From: Acidipropionibacterium virtanenii
GTDB taxonomy: Bacteria; Actinomycetota; Actinomycetes; Propionibacteriales; Propionibacteriaceae
Direction: 5' to 3'
DNA length: 64,000 bases
Assembly: GCF_003325455.1 (NCBI RefSeq)
Contig: NZ_CP025198.1
Span: 1 to 64,000, forward strand
Part shown: positions 30,023-39,556 of the stretch, one piece after another
How positions within the stretch are numbered: position 1 is the stretch's first letter
How the letters are laid out: every line of letters begins with the position of its first letter
The notes under the pieces: generated by a model
Database searches by the model: none
What the model was told of the DNA's origin: nothing
The model's input: the letters and a program-made list of their open reading frames with translations, nothing else
Translations under genes and position numbers: made by a program

Positions 30023-31321
30023 ATGACGATGAGTTCCATCCTCGCCCTGGCCATCTTCGTCGCCGCCTTCGCGCTCATCGCGACAGAGAAGATCAACAAG
30101 GTCATCGTGGTCCTGGTGGCCTCGGCCGCCATGGTCGTCACCGGCGTCGCGCCGGCGAACGACATCTTCTACTCCCACAAGGTCGGCGTCGACTGGGACG
30201 TCATCCTCCTGCTGCTCGGCATGATGATCATCGTCGGAGTGCTGAAGCAGACCGGCGTCTTCGAGTATCTGGGCATCTGGGCCGGCAAGAAGTCCAGAGG
30301 GCATCCGTTCCGGCTCATGGTGATGTTCATGCTCATCACGGCGATCGCCTCGCCGATCCTCGACAACGTCACCATCATCCTGCTCGTGGTGCCGGTCACC
30401 GTGGTGGTGTGCAACCGCCTCCACGTGCCGGCCCAGCCCTACATCATCGCGGAGATCCTGGCCTCCAACATCGGCGGCGCGGCCACCCTGATCGGCGACC
30501 CTCCGAACATCATCATCGGCAACCGCGCCGGGCTGTCCTTCAATGACTTCCTGGTCCACATGCTGCCGATCGTGGCGCTGACCTTCGCCCTCTTCGTCGT
30601 ACTCACCCGATTCATGTTCCGCAAAGACTTCGAGTTCGACCCCGAGTACGCCGACTCGGTGATGGCGCTGCAGGAGCGCCGGGCGATCACCGACCGGGCG
30701 CTCCTCATCAAGTGCCTCACCGTGCTGGGTCTGGTCATCGTCGGATTCACCCTGCACAGCGTGCTGCACGTCCAGCCGGCGATCATCGCCCTCATCGGCG
30801 CCCTGGTGATGGTCCTGGTGACCGGCGTCGAGATCACAGAGGTGCTCGCGGAGGTCGAGTGGGCGACGCTGGTGTTCTTCGCCGGGCTGTTCATCATGGT
30901 CGGCGCCCTGGTGAACACCGGCATCATCGAGTCGATCGGGCAGTGGGCCATCGGCGCCGTCGGTCACGACTACACCCTGGCGGGCGCCACCCTGCTGTTC
31001 GGATCGGCCCTGGTGGGCGCCTTCTTCGACAACATCCCGTACGCCACAACCATGGCGCCGATCGTCGACGTCCTGGTGAACGAGGGCTCCGACCCCCGAA
31101 ACGGCGGTTTTCTGTGGTGGGCCTTCGCCCTGGGCGCCGATTTCGGCGGCAACGGGACGGCGGTGGCCGCCAGCGCGAACGTCGTCGGGATCGGGCTGGC
31201 CAACCGGTCGGGCCACCGGATCACCTTCTGGCAGTTCACCAAGTACGGCATCGTCACTACCGTCTTCTCCACCATCGTGGCCTGGGGATACGTGTACCTG
31301 CGTTATATCGTGCTGGCCTGA
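30023..31321 (+). CDS. ArsB/NhaD-type ion transporter (SLC13-like permease)
   Basis: A 432-residue integral membrane protein with 11-12 helices (ILALAIFVAAFALIATEKI, VILLLLGMMIIVGVLKQTG and so on). Family motifs are SPILDNVTIILLVVPV, ASNIGGAATLIGDPPNIIIG and FFDNIPYATTMAPIV. These hairpin-loop motifs are characteristic of the ion transporter superfamily (ArsB, NhaD, CitM). Substrate could be Na+/H+, an oxyanion or a dicarboxylate; arsenite is less likely as no ars genes are near. The upstream CBS protein likely regulates it. The 3' end overlaps the convergent MFS gene by 19 bases. Confidence 0.85.
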   Translation: MTMSSILALAIFVAAFALIATEKINKVIVVLVASAAMVVTGVAPANDIFYSHKVGVDWDVILLLLGMMIIVGVLKQTGVFEYLGIWAGKKSRGHPFRLMVMFMLITAIASPILDNVTIILLVVPVTVVVCNRLHVPAQPYIIAEILASNIGGAATLIGDPPNIIIGNRAGLSFNDFLVHMLPIVALTFALFVVLTRFMFRKDFEFDPEYADSVMALQERRAITDRALLIKCLTVLGLVIVGFTLHSVLHVQPAIIALIGALVMVLVTGVEITEVLAEVEWATLVFFAGLFIMVGALVNTGIIESIGQWAIGAVGHDYTLAGATLLFGSALVGAFFDNIPYATTMAPIVDVLVNEGSDPRNGGFLWWAFALGADFGGNGTAVAASANVVGIGLANRSGHRITFWQFTKYGIVTTVFSTIVAWGYVYLRYIVLA

Positions 31322-32598
31322 GCCAGAGGGCGGCCGCGGTCGTCGGTGCCCATCCGGGCGTAGGCCCGCGGCACCACGGCCAGGCCGTAGACGGCGCCGA
31401 GCAGAGACACCGCCCCGGTGACCCACACCGAGGCGCCGACCCCGAATCCGGCGACCATCGCCGAGACGAGGAAAGGGCCGGCCGTCATGCCGGCCTGCTG
31501 GACCGACTGCCACATCCCCAGGAAGGTCGACCGGTCGACGTCGGGGGACAGGTCTGCTCCCATGGTCATGACGATCCCGGCACCGAAGCCGTTGCCCAGC
31601 CCGATGACGCAGGCGCACACCACAAAGCCGGTCGCCGAGCGCCACAGCCCCATCCCCAGGAACCCGAGCCCCATGATCAACAGGGTGGGGATCAGCGATG
31701 CCCGCCTCCCGAACCGGTCGGAGAGCCTCCCGCTGGGGTAGAAGACCACGGCGTCCATCACAGCCCCCGCCGCGAAGGTCAGATTGATGGCATGCGGGGA
31801 GATGCCCAGCTGGCTGCCCCACAGCGGAACGATGACGTTGCGGTTGGCCCGCACGATGGTCAGCCCGATGACGGAGACGGCCAGCATGACGGTCGATCTC
31901 CGGTCGGCATGGTCGCGTTTGCGTGCCGGTGCCGCCGACGTCGTCGTCCCCTCCGTGCCTTCAGCCGATGACAGCTGGGCCGGGGTGGGAAGGGTGAACG
32001 CGACGACGAAGGCCAGCGCTGCGACGGCCAGGACGATCTGGGCCCAGAACGACCCGGGATAGGACCACCATGCGATAGCCGCGCTGCCCACCGCCGGGCC
32101 CACCACCTGACCGAGCCGCTGCATGCCGCCGAGCATCGACAGGGCCCGGGCCCGCCACCGCATCGGAACGGACTCGGCGACGTAGGACTGGCGGGCCAGC
32201 GACCAGATGTTGTTGGAGACCGACAGGATGAGCATCGCCGTCAGGTACAGCGCCTGGGCCCACGACCGCCCAGGGAATCCCAGTGCCACCACAGCCATCA
32301 GCAAGGAGCCCACGGCGCTGCCGGTGCCAACCATGAAGGCCGAGCGGTCCCCGAAGCGCGTGGTCTGCCGACCGATCCAGGGCCCGGTGAGCACCCCGGC
32401 CAGGCCGGACAGCCCGGCCACCAGGGATGCGAAGGTGGGGTTGAACCCGACCTTCAGGGCGGCCAGCACCATCACCGCGGTCAGCGCACCATAGGAGGTC
32501 GCCCAGATGATCGAGGGCACATAGATGGGCAGCGCCAGCCCGATCAGGGGCGAGTGCGCTGATGGCGGGTTCTGCAAGGGTTCCGGGTCGTCTGGCAT
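31303..32598 (-). CDS. MFS transporter
   Basis: A 431-residue major facilitator protein with 12 predicted helices. The loop 2-3 motif is GPWIGRQTTRFGDRSAFMVG, and an MFS repeat appears in the second half (YPSGRLSDRFGRRASLIPTLL). It is an exporter-like member with motif C-like glycine/proline residues in helix 5 (GGMQRLGQVVGPAVGSAAI), suggesting drug or sugar efflux by proton antiport. No regulator is adjacent. Its end overlaps the ArsB/NhaD-type gene in the opposite direction. Confidence 0.85.
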   Translation of the reverse strand: MPDDPEPLQNPPSAHSPLIGLALPIYVPSIIWATSYGALTAVMVLAALKVGFNPTFASLVAGLSGLAGVLTGPWIGRQTTRFGDRSAFMVGTGSAVGSLLMAVVALGFPGRSWAQALYLTAMLILSVSNNIWSLARQSYVAESVPMRWRARALSMLGGMQRLGQVVGPAVGSAAIAWWSYPGSFWAQIVLAVAALAFVVAFTLPTPAQLSSAEGTEGTTTSAAPARKRDHADRRSTVMLAVSVIGLTIVRANRNVIVPLWGSQLGISPHAINLTFAAGAVMDAVVFYPSGRLSDRFGRRASLIPTLLIMGLGFLGMGLWRSATGFVVCACVIGLGNGFGAGIVMTMGADLSPDVDRSTFLGMWQSVQQAGMTAGPFLVSAMVAGFGVGASVWVTGAVSLLGAVYGLAVVPRAYARMGTDDRGRPLAQASTI

Positions 32599-32632
32599 CG
32601 AGCCCTATTCTGCGCGCCGACCGGCATGACGA

Positions 32633-32672
32633 CATCGGCCCCTCACCGGAGGAATCCGGTGAGGGGCCGATG
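32633..32672. terminator. 18-bp perfect hairpin with GGAA loop
   Basis: CATCGGCCCCTCACCGGA (32633-32650) and TCCGGTGAGGGGCCGATG (32655-32672) pair perfectly. On the minus strand it follows the small peptide frame and precedes the MFS gene, so it could terminate upstream transcription. No T-tract is present. Confidence 0.6.
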
Positions 32673-32748
32673 GACGGGGCGGATGGGGCTCTGTTGGTGG
32701 TGCGGTGCCGCGGGGCACCGAAGCGGTGGATCCGATGCGGCTCTGCGA

Positions 32749-32823
32749 TCAGTAGCGGCTGCGGTGCTTCCGGTAGTACCAGACGCCACCAGCGACGATT
32801 GCTATCACGAATAGTGTTCCCAT
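32749..32823 (-). CDS. Possible 24-residue single-helix membrane peptide
   Basis: From ATG 32823 the frame reads MGTLFVIAIVAGGVWYYRKH then RSRY: one hydrophobic helix followed by a basic, aromatic cytoplasmic end, the profile of a genuine membrane microprotein. There is no clear ribosome-binding site. A strong hairpin lies 77 bases downstream. I do not recognise a family. It could be chance, although the composition is unlike out-of-frame translations here, which are Arg/Pro/Gly-rich. Confidence 0.35.
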   Translation of the reverse strand: MGTLFVIAIVAGGVWYYRKHRSRY

Positions 32824-33000
32824 GGCTTCGACGCTACGTGCCCGACGCGCGTCAAGCCAGCCTCGGTGGGAGGTCTCGGGGTTCAGCGGGGGAGGATCCT
32901 GACGCGCAGCCGCGGAGGAGGCCACGGGCAGGGCCCCGATCACTGCCCGCCGCGGGTACCGACGACGCCGGCTCGACGAGTCGGGCGCGGCCGGGAACTG

Positions 33001-33813
33001 TCAGGCGACGAACCGCTCCCGCAGGGTCTCCGCGGCCTGAGCGTCCAGCCCCAGACCCTCCGAAAGGTAGTGCTCGAAGCCCCCGAACAGCCGGTCCACC
33101 TCGTCGTCGGCGGCCTCCAGGTAGCTCTCGCGCACCCCGAGGATCGGCAGCAGCAGGTCGGGATCCAGTCCGTCGGTCTCGGCCTTGTCGAGCACGGTCT
33201 GGAGGGCCGGCAGCAGATCGGTGTTGGTCTGGAGGTAGTCCTCGAGGATCACATCCTCTTCGGCGCCCAGGATCCGCAGCAGGGTCACAGCCGCCCAGCC
33301 GGTGCGGTCCTTGCCGGTGGCGCAGTGGAACAGGGCGGCGCCCTGGCGCGACCCGTCGGCAAGTGCCAGGAAGAAATCCCGGTAGGCCGAGCGTGCCGAG
33401 TCCAGGCGCACGAATTTGCGGTAGGACTGCTCCATCTTCCTGATCGCCGCGCCGTCGCGCAGCACCTCGGCGACCTGTCCGGCATCTCCGCGCAGCACGG
33501 TGAGGCCGGCGGTGGTGTCGGCCTCGTCGTCGGCCATGACGTCGAGGTGGACCGAGGGGATCCGGGCCGGCAGCCGATCGGGTTCCTTGCTGCGCTCCCG
33601 GGCGGTGCGCAGGTCGAAGACGGTGGTGATGCCGAGTTCCTCGAAGGCCTCCTGGTCGGCGTCGCTCAGCTTCGCCACCGATGCGGAGCGGAACACCTCC
33701 CCGGTGCGGATCTCACCGCCGGTGACGGTCAGGCCCCCCAGATCTCGCATATTCGGGGCACTGGGCAGGGGAACGCGACGGGAGCGCGCCGTGTCGGGGG
33801 AGGAAGACGTCAT
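33001..33813 (-). CDS. Tyrosine/serine protein phosphatase (PtpB-like)
   Basis: A 270-residue DSP-like phosphatase. The P-loop is FHCATGKDRTGWAAVTLL (HC-x2-GKDR-TG), matching the PtpB/Y_phosphatase3 group with dual protein and phosphoinositide activity. N-terminal features are NMRDLGGLTVTGGEIRTGEVFRS and ITTVFDLRTARE, and the C-terminal helix region is VLDKAETDGLDPDLLLPILGV. It is probably cytoplasmic or released without a signal peptide. ATG 33813 is preferred; a GTG at 33828 adds 5 residues without a binding site. It is divergent to lacZ; the 290 bases between show no clear regulatory site. Confidence 0.88.
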   Translation of the reverse strand: MTSSSPDTARSRRVPLPSAPNMRDLGGLTVTGGEIRTGEVFRSASVAKLSDADQEAFEELGITTVFDLRTARERSKEPDRLPARIPSVHLDVMADDEADTTAGLTVLRGDAGQVAEVLRDGAAIRKMEQSYRKFVRLDSARSAYRDFFLALADGSRQGAALFHCATGKDRTGWAAVTLLRILGAEEDVILEDYLQTNTDLLPALQTVLDKAETDGLDPDLLLPILGVRESYLEAADDEVDRLFGGFEHYLSEGLGLDAQAAETLRERFVA

Positions 33814-34103
33814 GGGGCCATTGTTCACGATGGTTCGTGGCCGCTGGCGACGTGGGGTCGCATGTTGATCGGTTTCGCGTAGATGACTCTCATGGCCACG
33901 CAGCGTATGCCCAGATTCGGAGGAGGCGGCCTTCCCTGACAGTTGCTGATCATGGTCCTGCAGCCCGACGGCATCTCCCTGCAGTTTCCCGCAGTCTCGT
34001 CATGATCCGCCAGAAGGCAATGGCTCTGCCATCCCATCCTGCTGCCCGGTGGTGACGTCAACAGTCGGAGATGGAAGACTCTGGGTGACGACGAAGGAGC
34101 CTG

Positions 34104-37100
34104 ATGCCTGATCCCCAGTACCTGACCGACACCGGTCCCGGAACCGGGCGACGCCGCCCGGCCAGATCCTGGCTGCACACCGACGCCCCGAAGCTGAGCC
34201 TCAACGGGGCCTGGCGGTTCCGCCTGCTGCCCGGCGCTCCCGGGACCCTGGGCGGGGACCAGGTACTGCGCCGCAGCGGGGCACTTCCCCATGATGCCGA
34301 CGGCCGGCCCGAGGAGCCCTTCGCGATGGCCGCGGCCGGCTACGACGACTCGGGTTGGGACGAGCTCACCCTGCCCTGCCACTGGGTGATGGTCGGCGAC
34401 GGGAAGTACGGCTCCCCGATCTACACCAACGTGCAGCTGCCCTTCCCCGTCGATCCGCCGAACGTCCCCGATGAGAACCCCACCGGGGATCACCGGCGCT
34501 CCTTCACTCTGCCCGAGGACTGGGCCGACAGCTCCCGTTACGGGGCGGTCGTGCTGCGCTTCGACGGTGTCGAGTCGCGTTTCGCGGTGTGGGTCAACGG
34601 CGAATTCGTCGGCACCGGGACCGGCTCCCGGCTGGCATCGGAGTTCGACGTCACCGAGCTGGTGCATCCCGGCGAGAACGTCATCGCGGTGAGGGTGCAC
34701 CAGTGGTCGGCCTCGAGCTACGTCGAGGACCAGGACCAGTGGTGGCTGCCGGGGATCTTCCGCGACGTCACCCTTGAGGCCCGCCCGGTCGGCGGCCTGG
34801 AGGACGTCTGGCTGCGAGCCGACTACGACCATCAGACCGGCTCCGGCGTCATCACCCCCCAGCTGAGCTGCGGTGACGAGGCCTTCCCGGTGCGGCTGAG
34901 CGTCCCCGGGCTTGGCGTCGACGTCCTCTGGAACAGTCGCGAGGACGTCGCGCCGGTCCACATCGAGCAGGTCGAGCCGTGGTCGGCCGAGCGCCCGCAT
35001 CTCTACGACGCCACGGTGGCCGGCGACGCGGAGACCGTCAGCCTGAGGATCGGCTTCCGGGCGGTCCGGATCGTCGGCGACCAGTTCCAGGTCGACGGCG
35101 CCACGGTGACCTTCCACGGCATGAACCGCCACGAGATCCGAGCCGACGCCGGCCGCGTCTTCGACGAGGAGTTCGCCCGCGAGGACCTGGCGCTCATGAA
35201 GCGCCACAACGTCAACGCCATCAGGACCTCCCACTACCCGCCTCACCCGCGGCTGCTGGATCTGGCCGACGAGTTCGGCTTCTGGGTGATCCTTGAGAAC
35301 GACCTGGAGACCCACTGGGCCATTGAGGAGATCGAGACCGACCGGCTCAACCCGACCAGCGACCCCACCTGGCACGACGCCCTGGTCGACCGGATGCGCC
35401 GGACCGTCGAGCGCGACAAGAACCACCCGAGCATCGTCATGTGGTCACTGGGCAACGAGTCCGGAACCGGTGCGAATCTGGCTGCGATGGCCGCTTGGAC
35501 CAGGCGTCGCGATCCCTCGCGCCCGATCCACTACGAGGGTGACCGCACGACCGCCTACACCGACGTCTACTCGCGGATGTACCCGTCGGTCCCCGAGGTG
35601 GCCTCCATCGGCTCCGACGACACGACACCCCTGCACGGCGCCACGGTGACCGAATCGGCGCGGCTTCGGACCAGGCCCTTCATCCTGTGCGAGTACGCCC
35701 ACGCGATGGGCAACGGGCCGGGCGCCCTGGATCGCTACGAGGCCCTCGTCGACGCCCATCCGCGGCTGCACGGCGGATTCGTGTGGGAATGGCGCGATCA
35801 TGGCCTGCTCACCCGCAGCGCCGACGGGACGCCGTTCTACGGCTACGGCGGGGACTTCGGCGAGACCGTCCACGACGGCGAATTCGTCGTTGACGGGATG
35901 GTGCTGTCAGATTCGACGCCGTCGCCGGGGCTGGCCGAGTTCGCCGCCGTGGCCGCGCCCCTCCGGTTCGGCTTCGAGCCCGATGACCGGTCGCTGAGGG
36001 TCGCGAACCATCGTCATGACGCCGACACCTCGGATCTGCGGGTGGCCTGGCGTCTCGAACATGCTGGCCGTCAGGTCCTCGAAGGGCGCCCGGATGTTGC
36101 TCCGGTCCCGGCCGGGGAGGCCGCCCGGGTGAACCTGCCCCCGTTGCCGATCGCCGACGTCGGGGAGACCTGGCTGACCGTCGAGGCGGCCCTGGCCGAG
36201 GATGCCCGATGGGCCCCGGCCGGCCATGTCGTGGCCCGTCAGCAGTTCGACCTCACGCCGGCCCCGGAACCGGCGGCCGCACCCGTTCCGCCGAGGGCAG
36301 GGGCGAGGAACACCGACGTCACTGGCTCCTTCGATCTCGGCCCGGCCCACTTCGAGGGCGCCGATCTGGTCCGCCTGGCCGGCCGGCCGGTCTCGGGTCC
36401 ACGGCTGGAGCTGTGGCGGGCGCCGGCGAGCAACGACGCGCTGGCCTCCAGCCCGAGTTCGGACGCGCACGATCCGGCCGCCTCCTGGCGGGGCGCGGAC
36501 TGGACGCCGACCGGGCCCGACGCCTCATATGAGGACCAGTGGCATGCGGCCCACCTGGATCTCCTGAGTTCGCGGTTGCTGGAGGCCTCCCGGGACGGGT
36601 CCTCCGGCGGCGGAATGTTCCACGTGGAACGTCGCTACTCGGTGCCCGACAGCGCCGCCTCGGTGCGGGTGGTCGAGGACTGGGCCCTGGACGGCGATCG
36701 CCTGGCCCTGGACCTGTCCATGATCGCCAGCCCGGAGTGGCAGATCGTGTGGCCCAGGTTCGGCGTGCGGTTCGACCTGCCGGCCGGAGTCGATCATGCC
36801 TCCTGGTTCGGCACCGGTCCCGGGCCGTCCTACCCGGACTCCCGCCATGGCGTCCAGGTCGGCCGCTTTGAGGCCGGGATCGACGATCTCTTCGTCGACT
36901 ACGCCGTCCCCCAGGAGAACGGCCACCGATCCGATCTGAGATCGCTGACACTCGGCAGCGCGGATGCCGACGGCGGCGTGACACCGTGGCTCCGGCTGGA
37001 CACGGCTCCCGATGAGGCGGGACGCCGCCCCGGGTTCACGCTGAGCCGCTGGACCGCTCAGCAGATCACGGCCGCGGCCCACTCCTTCGAGCTGCCCGGG

Positions 37101-37235
37101 CCGACGGCGTCATATCTCTACCTGGACGCCGCACAGAACGGCCTGGGAAGCCGCTCCTGCGGCCCCGACGTGTGGCCCACCGAGCTGCTGCGCCCCGGAT
37201 CACGCAGCCTGCACCTGAGCTTCAAGGAGCTGTGA
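34104..37235 (+). CDS. lacZ: Beta-galactosidase, glycoside hydrolase family 2
   Basis: Hydrolyses lactose and other beta-galactosides. The 1043-residue protein has the LacZ domain order: sugar-binding jelly roll (LSLNGAWRFRLLPG ... YTNVQLPFPVDPPNVP), Ig-like domain, TIM barrel, second Ig domain, and the C-terminal small-chain domain (WQIVWPRFGVRFDLPAG, WFGTGPGPSYPDSRHG). The acid/base glutamate is in MWSLGNESGTGAN and the nucleophile in ILCEYAHAMGNGPG. The start ATG 34104 has GAAGGAG at 34093-34099. There is no permease or regulator beside it, so lactose uptake must be encoded elsewhere. A small protein gene follows. Confidence 0.95.
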   Translation: MPDPQYLTDTGPGTGRRRPARSWLHTDAPKLSLNGAWRFRLLPGAPGTLGGDQVLRRSGALPHDADGRPEEPFAMAAAGYDDSGWDELTLPCHWVMVGDGKYGSPIYTNVQLPFPVDPPNVPDENPTGDHRRSFTLPEDWADSSRYGAVVLRFDGVESRFAVWVNGEFVGTGTGSRLASEFDVTELVHPGENVIAVRVHQWSASSYVEDQDQWWLPGIFRDVTLEARPVGGLEDVWLRADYDHQTGSGVITPQLSCGDEAFPVRLSVPGLGVDVLWNSREDVAPVHIEQVEPWSAERPHLYDATVAGDAETVSLRIGFRAVRIVGDQFQVDGATVTFHGMNRHEIRADAGRVFDEEFAREDLALMKRHNVNAIRTSHYPPHPRLLDLADEFGFWVILENDLETHWAIEEIETDRLNPTSDPTWHDALVDRMRRTVERDKNHPSIVMWSLGNESGTGANLAAMAAWTRRRDPSRPIHYEGDRTTAYTDVYSRMYPSVPEVASIGSDDTTPLHGATVTESARLRTRPFILCEYAHAMGNGPGALDRYEALVDAHPRLHGGFVWEWRDHGLLTRSADGTPFYGYGGDFGETVHDGEFVVDGMVLSDSTPSPGLAEFAAVAAPLRFGFEPDDRSLRVANHRHDADTSDLRVAWRLEHAGRQVLEGRPDVAPVPAGEAARVNLPPLPIADVGETWLTVEAALAEDARWAPAGHVVARQQFDLTPAPEPAAAPVPPRAGARNTDVTGSFDLGPAHFEGADLVRLAGRPVSGPRLELWRAPASNDALASSPSSDAHDPAASWRGADWTPTGPDASYEDQWHAAHLDLLSSRLLEASRDGSSGGGMFHVERRYSVPDSAASVRVVEDWALDGDRLALDLSMIASPEWQIVWPRFGVRFDLPAGVDHASWFGTGPGPSYPDSRHGVQVGRFEAGIDDLFVDYAVPQENGHRSDLRSLTLGSADADGGVTPWLRLDTAPDEAGRRPGFTLSRWTAQQITAAAHSFELPGPTASYLYLDAAQNGLGSRSCGPDVWPTELLRPGSRSLHLSFKEL

Positions 37236-37273
37236 CAGGGGTTCGGGTCGGGGTCCGCAGGGGAGGAGGAGCC

Positions 37274-37618
37274 ATGGCCGACGACGTCATTCAGCGAGGC
37301 TGGCGGTATGAGGACCACATCGCCTACGCCGCCCCGGACAGCCTCGACGATCTGCACGGGCCCACGACGGGGCGGGTTCGCGTCGGAGGGCACATCGACA
37401 CCAGCCTCAATCCGGTCTACGACCTGGGAAATGCCGAGGATCGTTGGAGTTTGTATTCGGCGGTCGTGAGATCTGGTACGCGTGTCGACCAGATGAACCT
37501 TCTTGACAAAGGCCTTCTGTTGACCATGTGGCCGTCTCTGAATCTACCGATGAGATGTCGGAAGACCTGGCAGATGAGGTTCACTGAGCTGGCTGAACCC
37601 GTGCTCAGGAATCGGTAG
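37274..37618 (+). CDS. Small protein of unknown function
   Basis: A 114-residue soluble protein starting MADDVIQRGWRYEDHIAYAA, then a beta-rich middle (GRVRVGGHIDTSLNPVYDLG), then DRWSLYSAVVRSGT and a helical end MWPSLNLPMRCRKTWQMRFTEL. The WRYEDHIAYAAP and LPMRCRKTWQxRFPEL-like blocks recall short actinobacterial proteins found with nucleotidyltransferase-type partners, but I cannot name the family and no partner gene is adjacent here. ATG 37274 follows GGAGGAGGAG. From about 37430 the base composition becomes less GC-rich than lacZ, suggesting acquisition. Confidence 0.6.
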   Translation: MADDVIQRGWRYEDHIAYAAPDSLDDLHGPTTGRVRVGGHIDTSLNPVYDLGNAEDRWSLYSAVVRSGTRVDQMNLLDKGLLLTMWPSLNLPMRCRKTWQMRFTELAEPVLRNR

Positions 37619-37767
37619 AAATGCTCGCGTTCCATCGGCGTCCGGCGCGGCGTCGTCGTCGAATGAGATCGACCGGGCGACATCGTCCCGCAGAGGAACC
37701 GGCAGGTTTTCCACCCCTCCCGCCTCCTGAGCCGCCCGCAGCAGTGCCAGACCGATGTTCGGCGGGA

Positions 37768-39489
37768 TCATCCCACCACCACCCGGGGGTACTCCGGCTC
37801 CCACATGGCGTCGAGGATCTCCTGGACAGGGTCGGTGAACTCCACCGTCGCCAGCCCCTCCTCGACCGCCGTCAGCGCCACCGCCAGCCCGACCCGCGCC
37901 GAGATGGCACGTAGCCCGGAGATCGGTGGCAGCAGGGATGAGCCCGTGGCACTGGCATCGGTGGCCCGGGAGAGCTCCCGCGCCGCGGCGGCGATCATCC
38001 CCGAGGACACCCGTGAGGCCCGCGCCGCCGTCACCCCCAGCCCGATCCCCGGGAAGACCAGAGCATTGTTGGCCTGGGCGATGTGATGCGCGATGCCGTC
38101 GAACTCCACCGGGGCGAAGGGCGAACCCGTGACCACGCGCGCCCGCCCACCGGTCCAGGCCAGCAGGTCTGTCGGCACCGCCTCGGCCCGCTCGGTCGGA
38201 TTCGACAGGGGCATGATCACCGGACGGTCGCAGTGATCCGCCATCGTCGTGACAATCCCCTCGTCGAAGGCTCCGGCCACGGTCGAACAGCCGATGAGCA
38301 CCGTCGGTTGCACATTGCGCACCACATCGGCGAGCCCGTACTCGCCGGGAACGTCGAGCACCCAGTCCGCCAGGTCTTCATCGGCGCGTGCCCACGGGCG
38401 CTGGTAGTCGAACATCTGCCCGGATCCGTGGAGCAGGCCGTGGGAGTTGAGCGCCCAGATCCGGCCCACCGCGTCCTCGGGGCTCAACCCCTCCTGAGTC
38501 ATGAACCGCATCGCCAGCCGGGCGATCCCGGTACCGGCCGAGCCGGCGCCGAAGATCACGATCCGCTGATCGGCCAGACGCTTCCGCGAGGCGCGCACGG
38601 CGGTCGCCAGAGCGGCCAGGGCCACCGCGCCGGTGCCCTGGATGTCATCATTGAACAGCCGGTGATCGTCCCCGTAGCAGGCAAGAATTCTGGTGGCATT
38701 GACCGCTCCGAAATCTTCCCAGTGGATCATGGCGTCGGGAAATACCCGAGTGACGGTCTCGATATATCTGGCCAGAAATTCATCATACTCGGCGCCTCGG
38801 GTGCGCGAATGGCGCAGACCGACATAGGAATTGTCGCTGAGCAGCGCGAGATTGTCGGTGCCGACGTCGAGCACCACCGGGAGCAGCCGGTGGGGATGCA
38901 GCCCGCCGGCAGCCGTGTACACGGCCAGTTTCCCGATCGTGATCGCCACACCCCCGACGCCCTGATCGCCCAGGCCCAGGATGGCCTCGGAATCGGTGGT
39001 GGCGATGACGTCGACCCCGTGGGGATCCTGACCCATCGCCAGCAGCGACTCCTCCATCGCGTCGGGATCGTCGATGGACAGGTAGACCCCGCGCGGACGC
39101 TGGTACCAGTGGCTGTACTGGCCGATCGCCCGCCCCACGGTCGGAGTGTCGACGACCGGCAGCATCTCGGCGAGATGGTCGGCCAGCAGCCGGTAGTAGA
39201 GCACCTCGTCGGAGTCGTGGGCGCTGTCCAGGAAGAGGTACTTCGACAGGTCGTCGGGCTGCGCCCCGTACTGCCGGTATGCCTGCCGCACCTGAGCGTC
39301 GATCCCGATGACGCCGTCCGGGATCAGGCCGTCCAGCCCGAGAGCCTCGCGCTCGGCGACCGTGAAGGCCGAACCGCGGTTGATCCTCGGATCGGCGAGC
39401 ACCGCACTTCCCCGAGCCGTGATTCTCACGAATCGACCCTGTTGATCATGCCCGAACTCGAAAAGGCTGCGCTGCCCGTCCGACATCAT
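37768..39489 (-). CDS. NAD-dependent malic enzyme (oxaloacetate-decarboxylating)
   Basis: Converts malate to pyruvate and CO2 with NAD(P)+. The 573-residue, large-type enzyme (SfcA/MaeA class) has a malic N-domain with GVYLSIDDPDAMEE, TDSEAILGLGDQGVGG (metal and substrate site), and QGTGAVALAALATAVRAS. The NAD-binding Rossmann motif is VIFGAGSAGTGIARLAM, and the C-terminal motif is MPLSNPTERAEAVP. Two tandem ATGs (39489, 39486) follow GGAGG. With lactate dehydrogenase 67 bases upstream on the same strand, and pyruvate carboxylase divergent, it forms a pyruvate/C4 node useful in propionic fermentation. Confidence 0.93.
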   Translation of the reverse strand: MMSDGQRSLFEFGHDQQGRFVRITARGSAVLADPRINRGSAFTVAEREALGLDGLIPDGVIGIDAQVRQAYRQYGAQPDDLSKYLFLDSAHDSDEVLYYRLLADHLAEMLPVVDTPTVGRAIGQYSHWYQRPRGVYLSIDDPDAMEESLLAMGQDPHGVDVIATTDSEAILGLGDQGVGGVAITIGKLAVYTAAGGLHPHRLLPVVLDVGTDNLALLSDNSYVGLRHSRTRGAEYDEFLARYIETVTRVFPDAMIHWEDFGAVNATRILACYGDDHRLFNDDIQGTGAVALAALATAVRASRKRLADQRIVIFGAGSAGTGIARLAMRFMTQEGLSPEDAVGRIWALNSHGLLHGSGQMFDYQRPWARADEDLADWVLDVPGEYGLADVVRNVQPTVLIGCSTVAGAFDEGIVTTMADHCDRPVIMPLSNPTERAEAVPTDLLAWTGGRARVVTGSPFAPVEFDGIAHHIAQANNALVFPGIGLGVTAARASRVSSGMIAAAARELSRATDASATGSSLLPPISGLRAISARVGLAVALTAVEEGLATVEFTDPVQEILDAMWEPEYPRVVVG

Positions 39490-39556
39490 GTTCCTCCGGC
39501 CGCAGGATTGCGTCGGCGGGCCCTGAGAACCGGGCCCTCCGACGTCGATCGATCGT

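Larger units (their letters stand above)
32599..33000. other. Intergenic region between MFS gene and phosphatase gene
   Basis: These 402 bases contain a very strong hairpin (32633-32672), a possible 24-codon membrane peptide on the minus strand (32749-32823), and no other supported gene. Confidence 0.5.
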
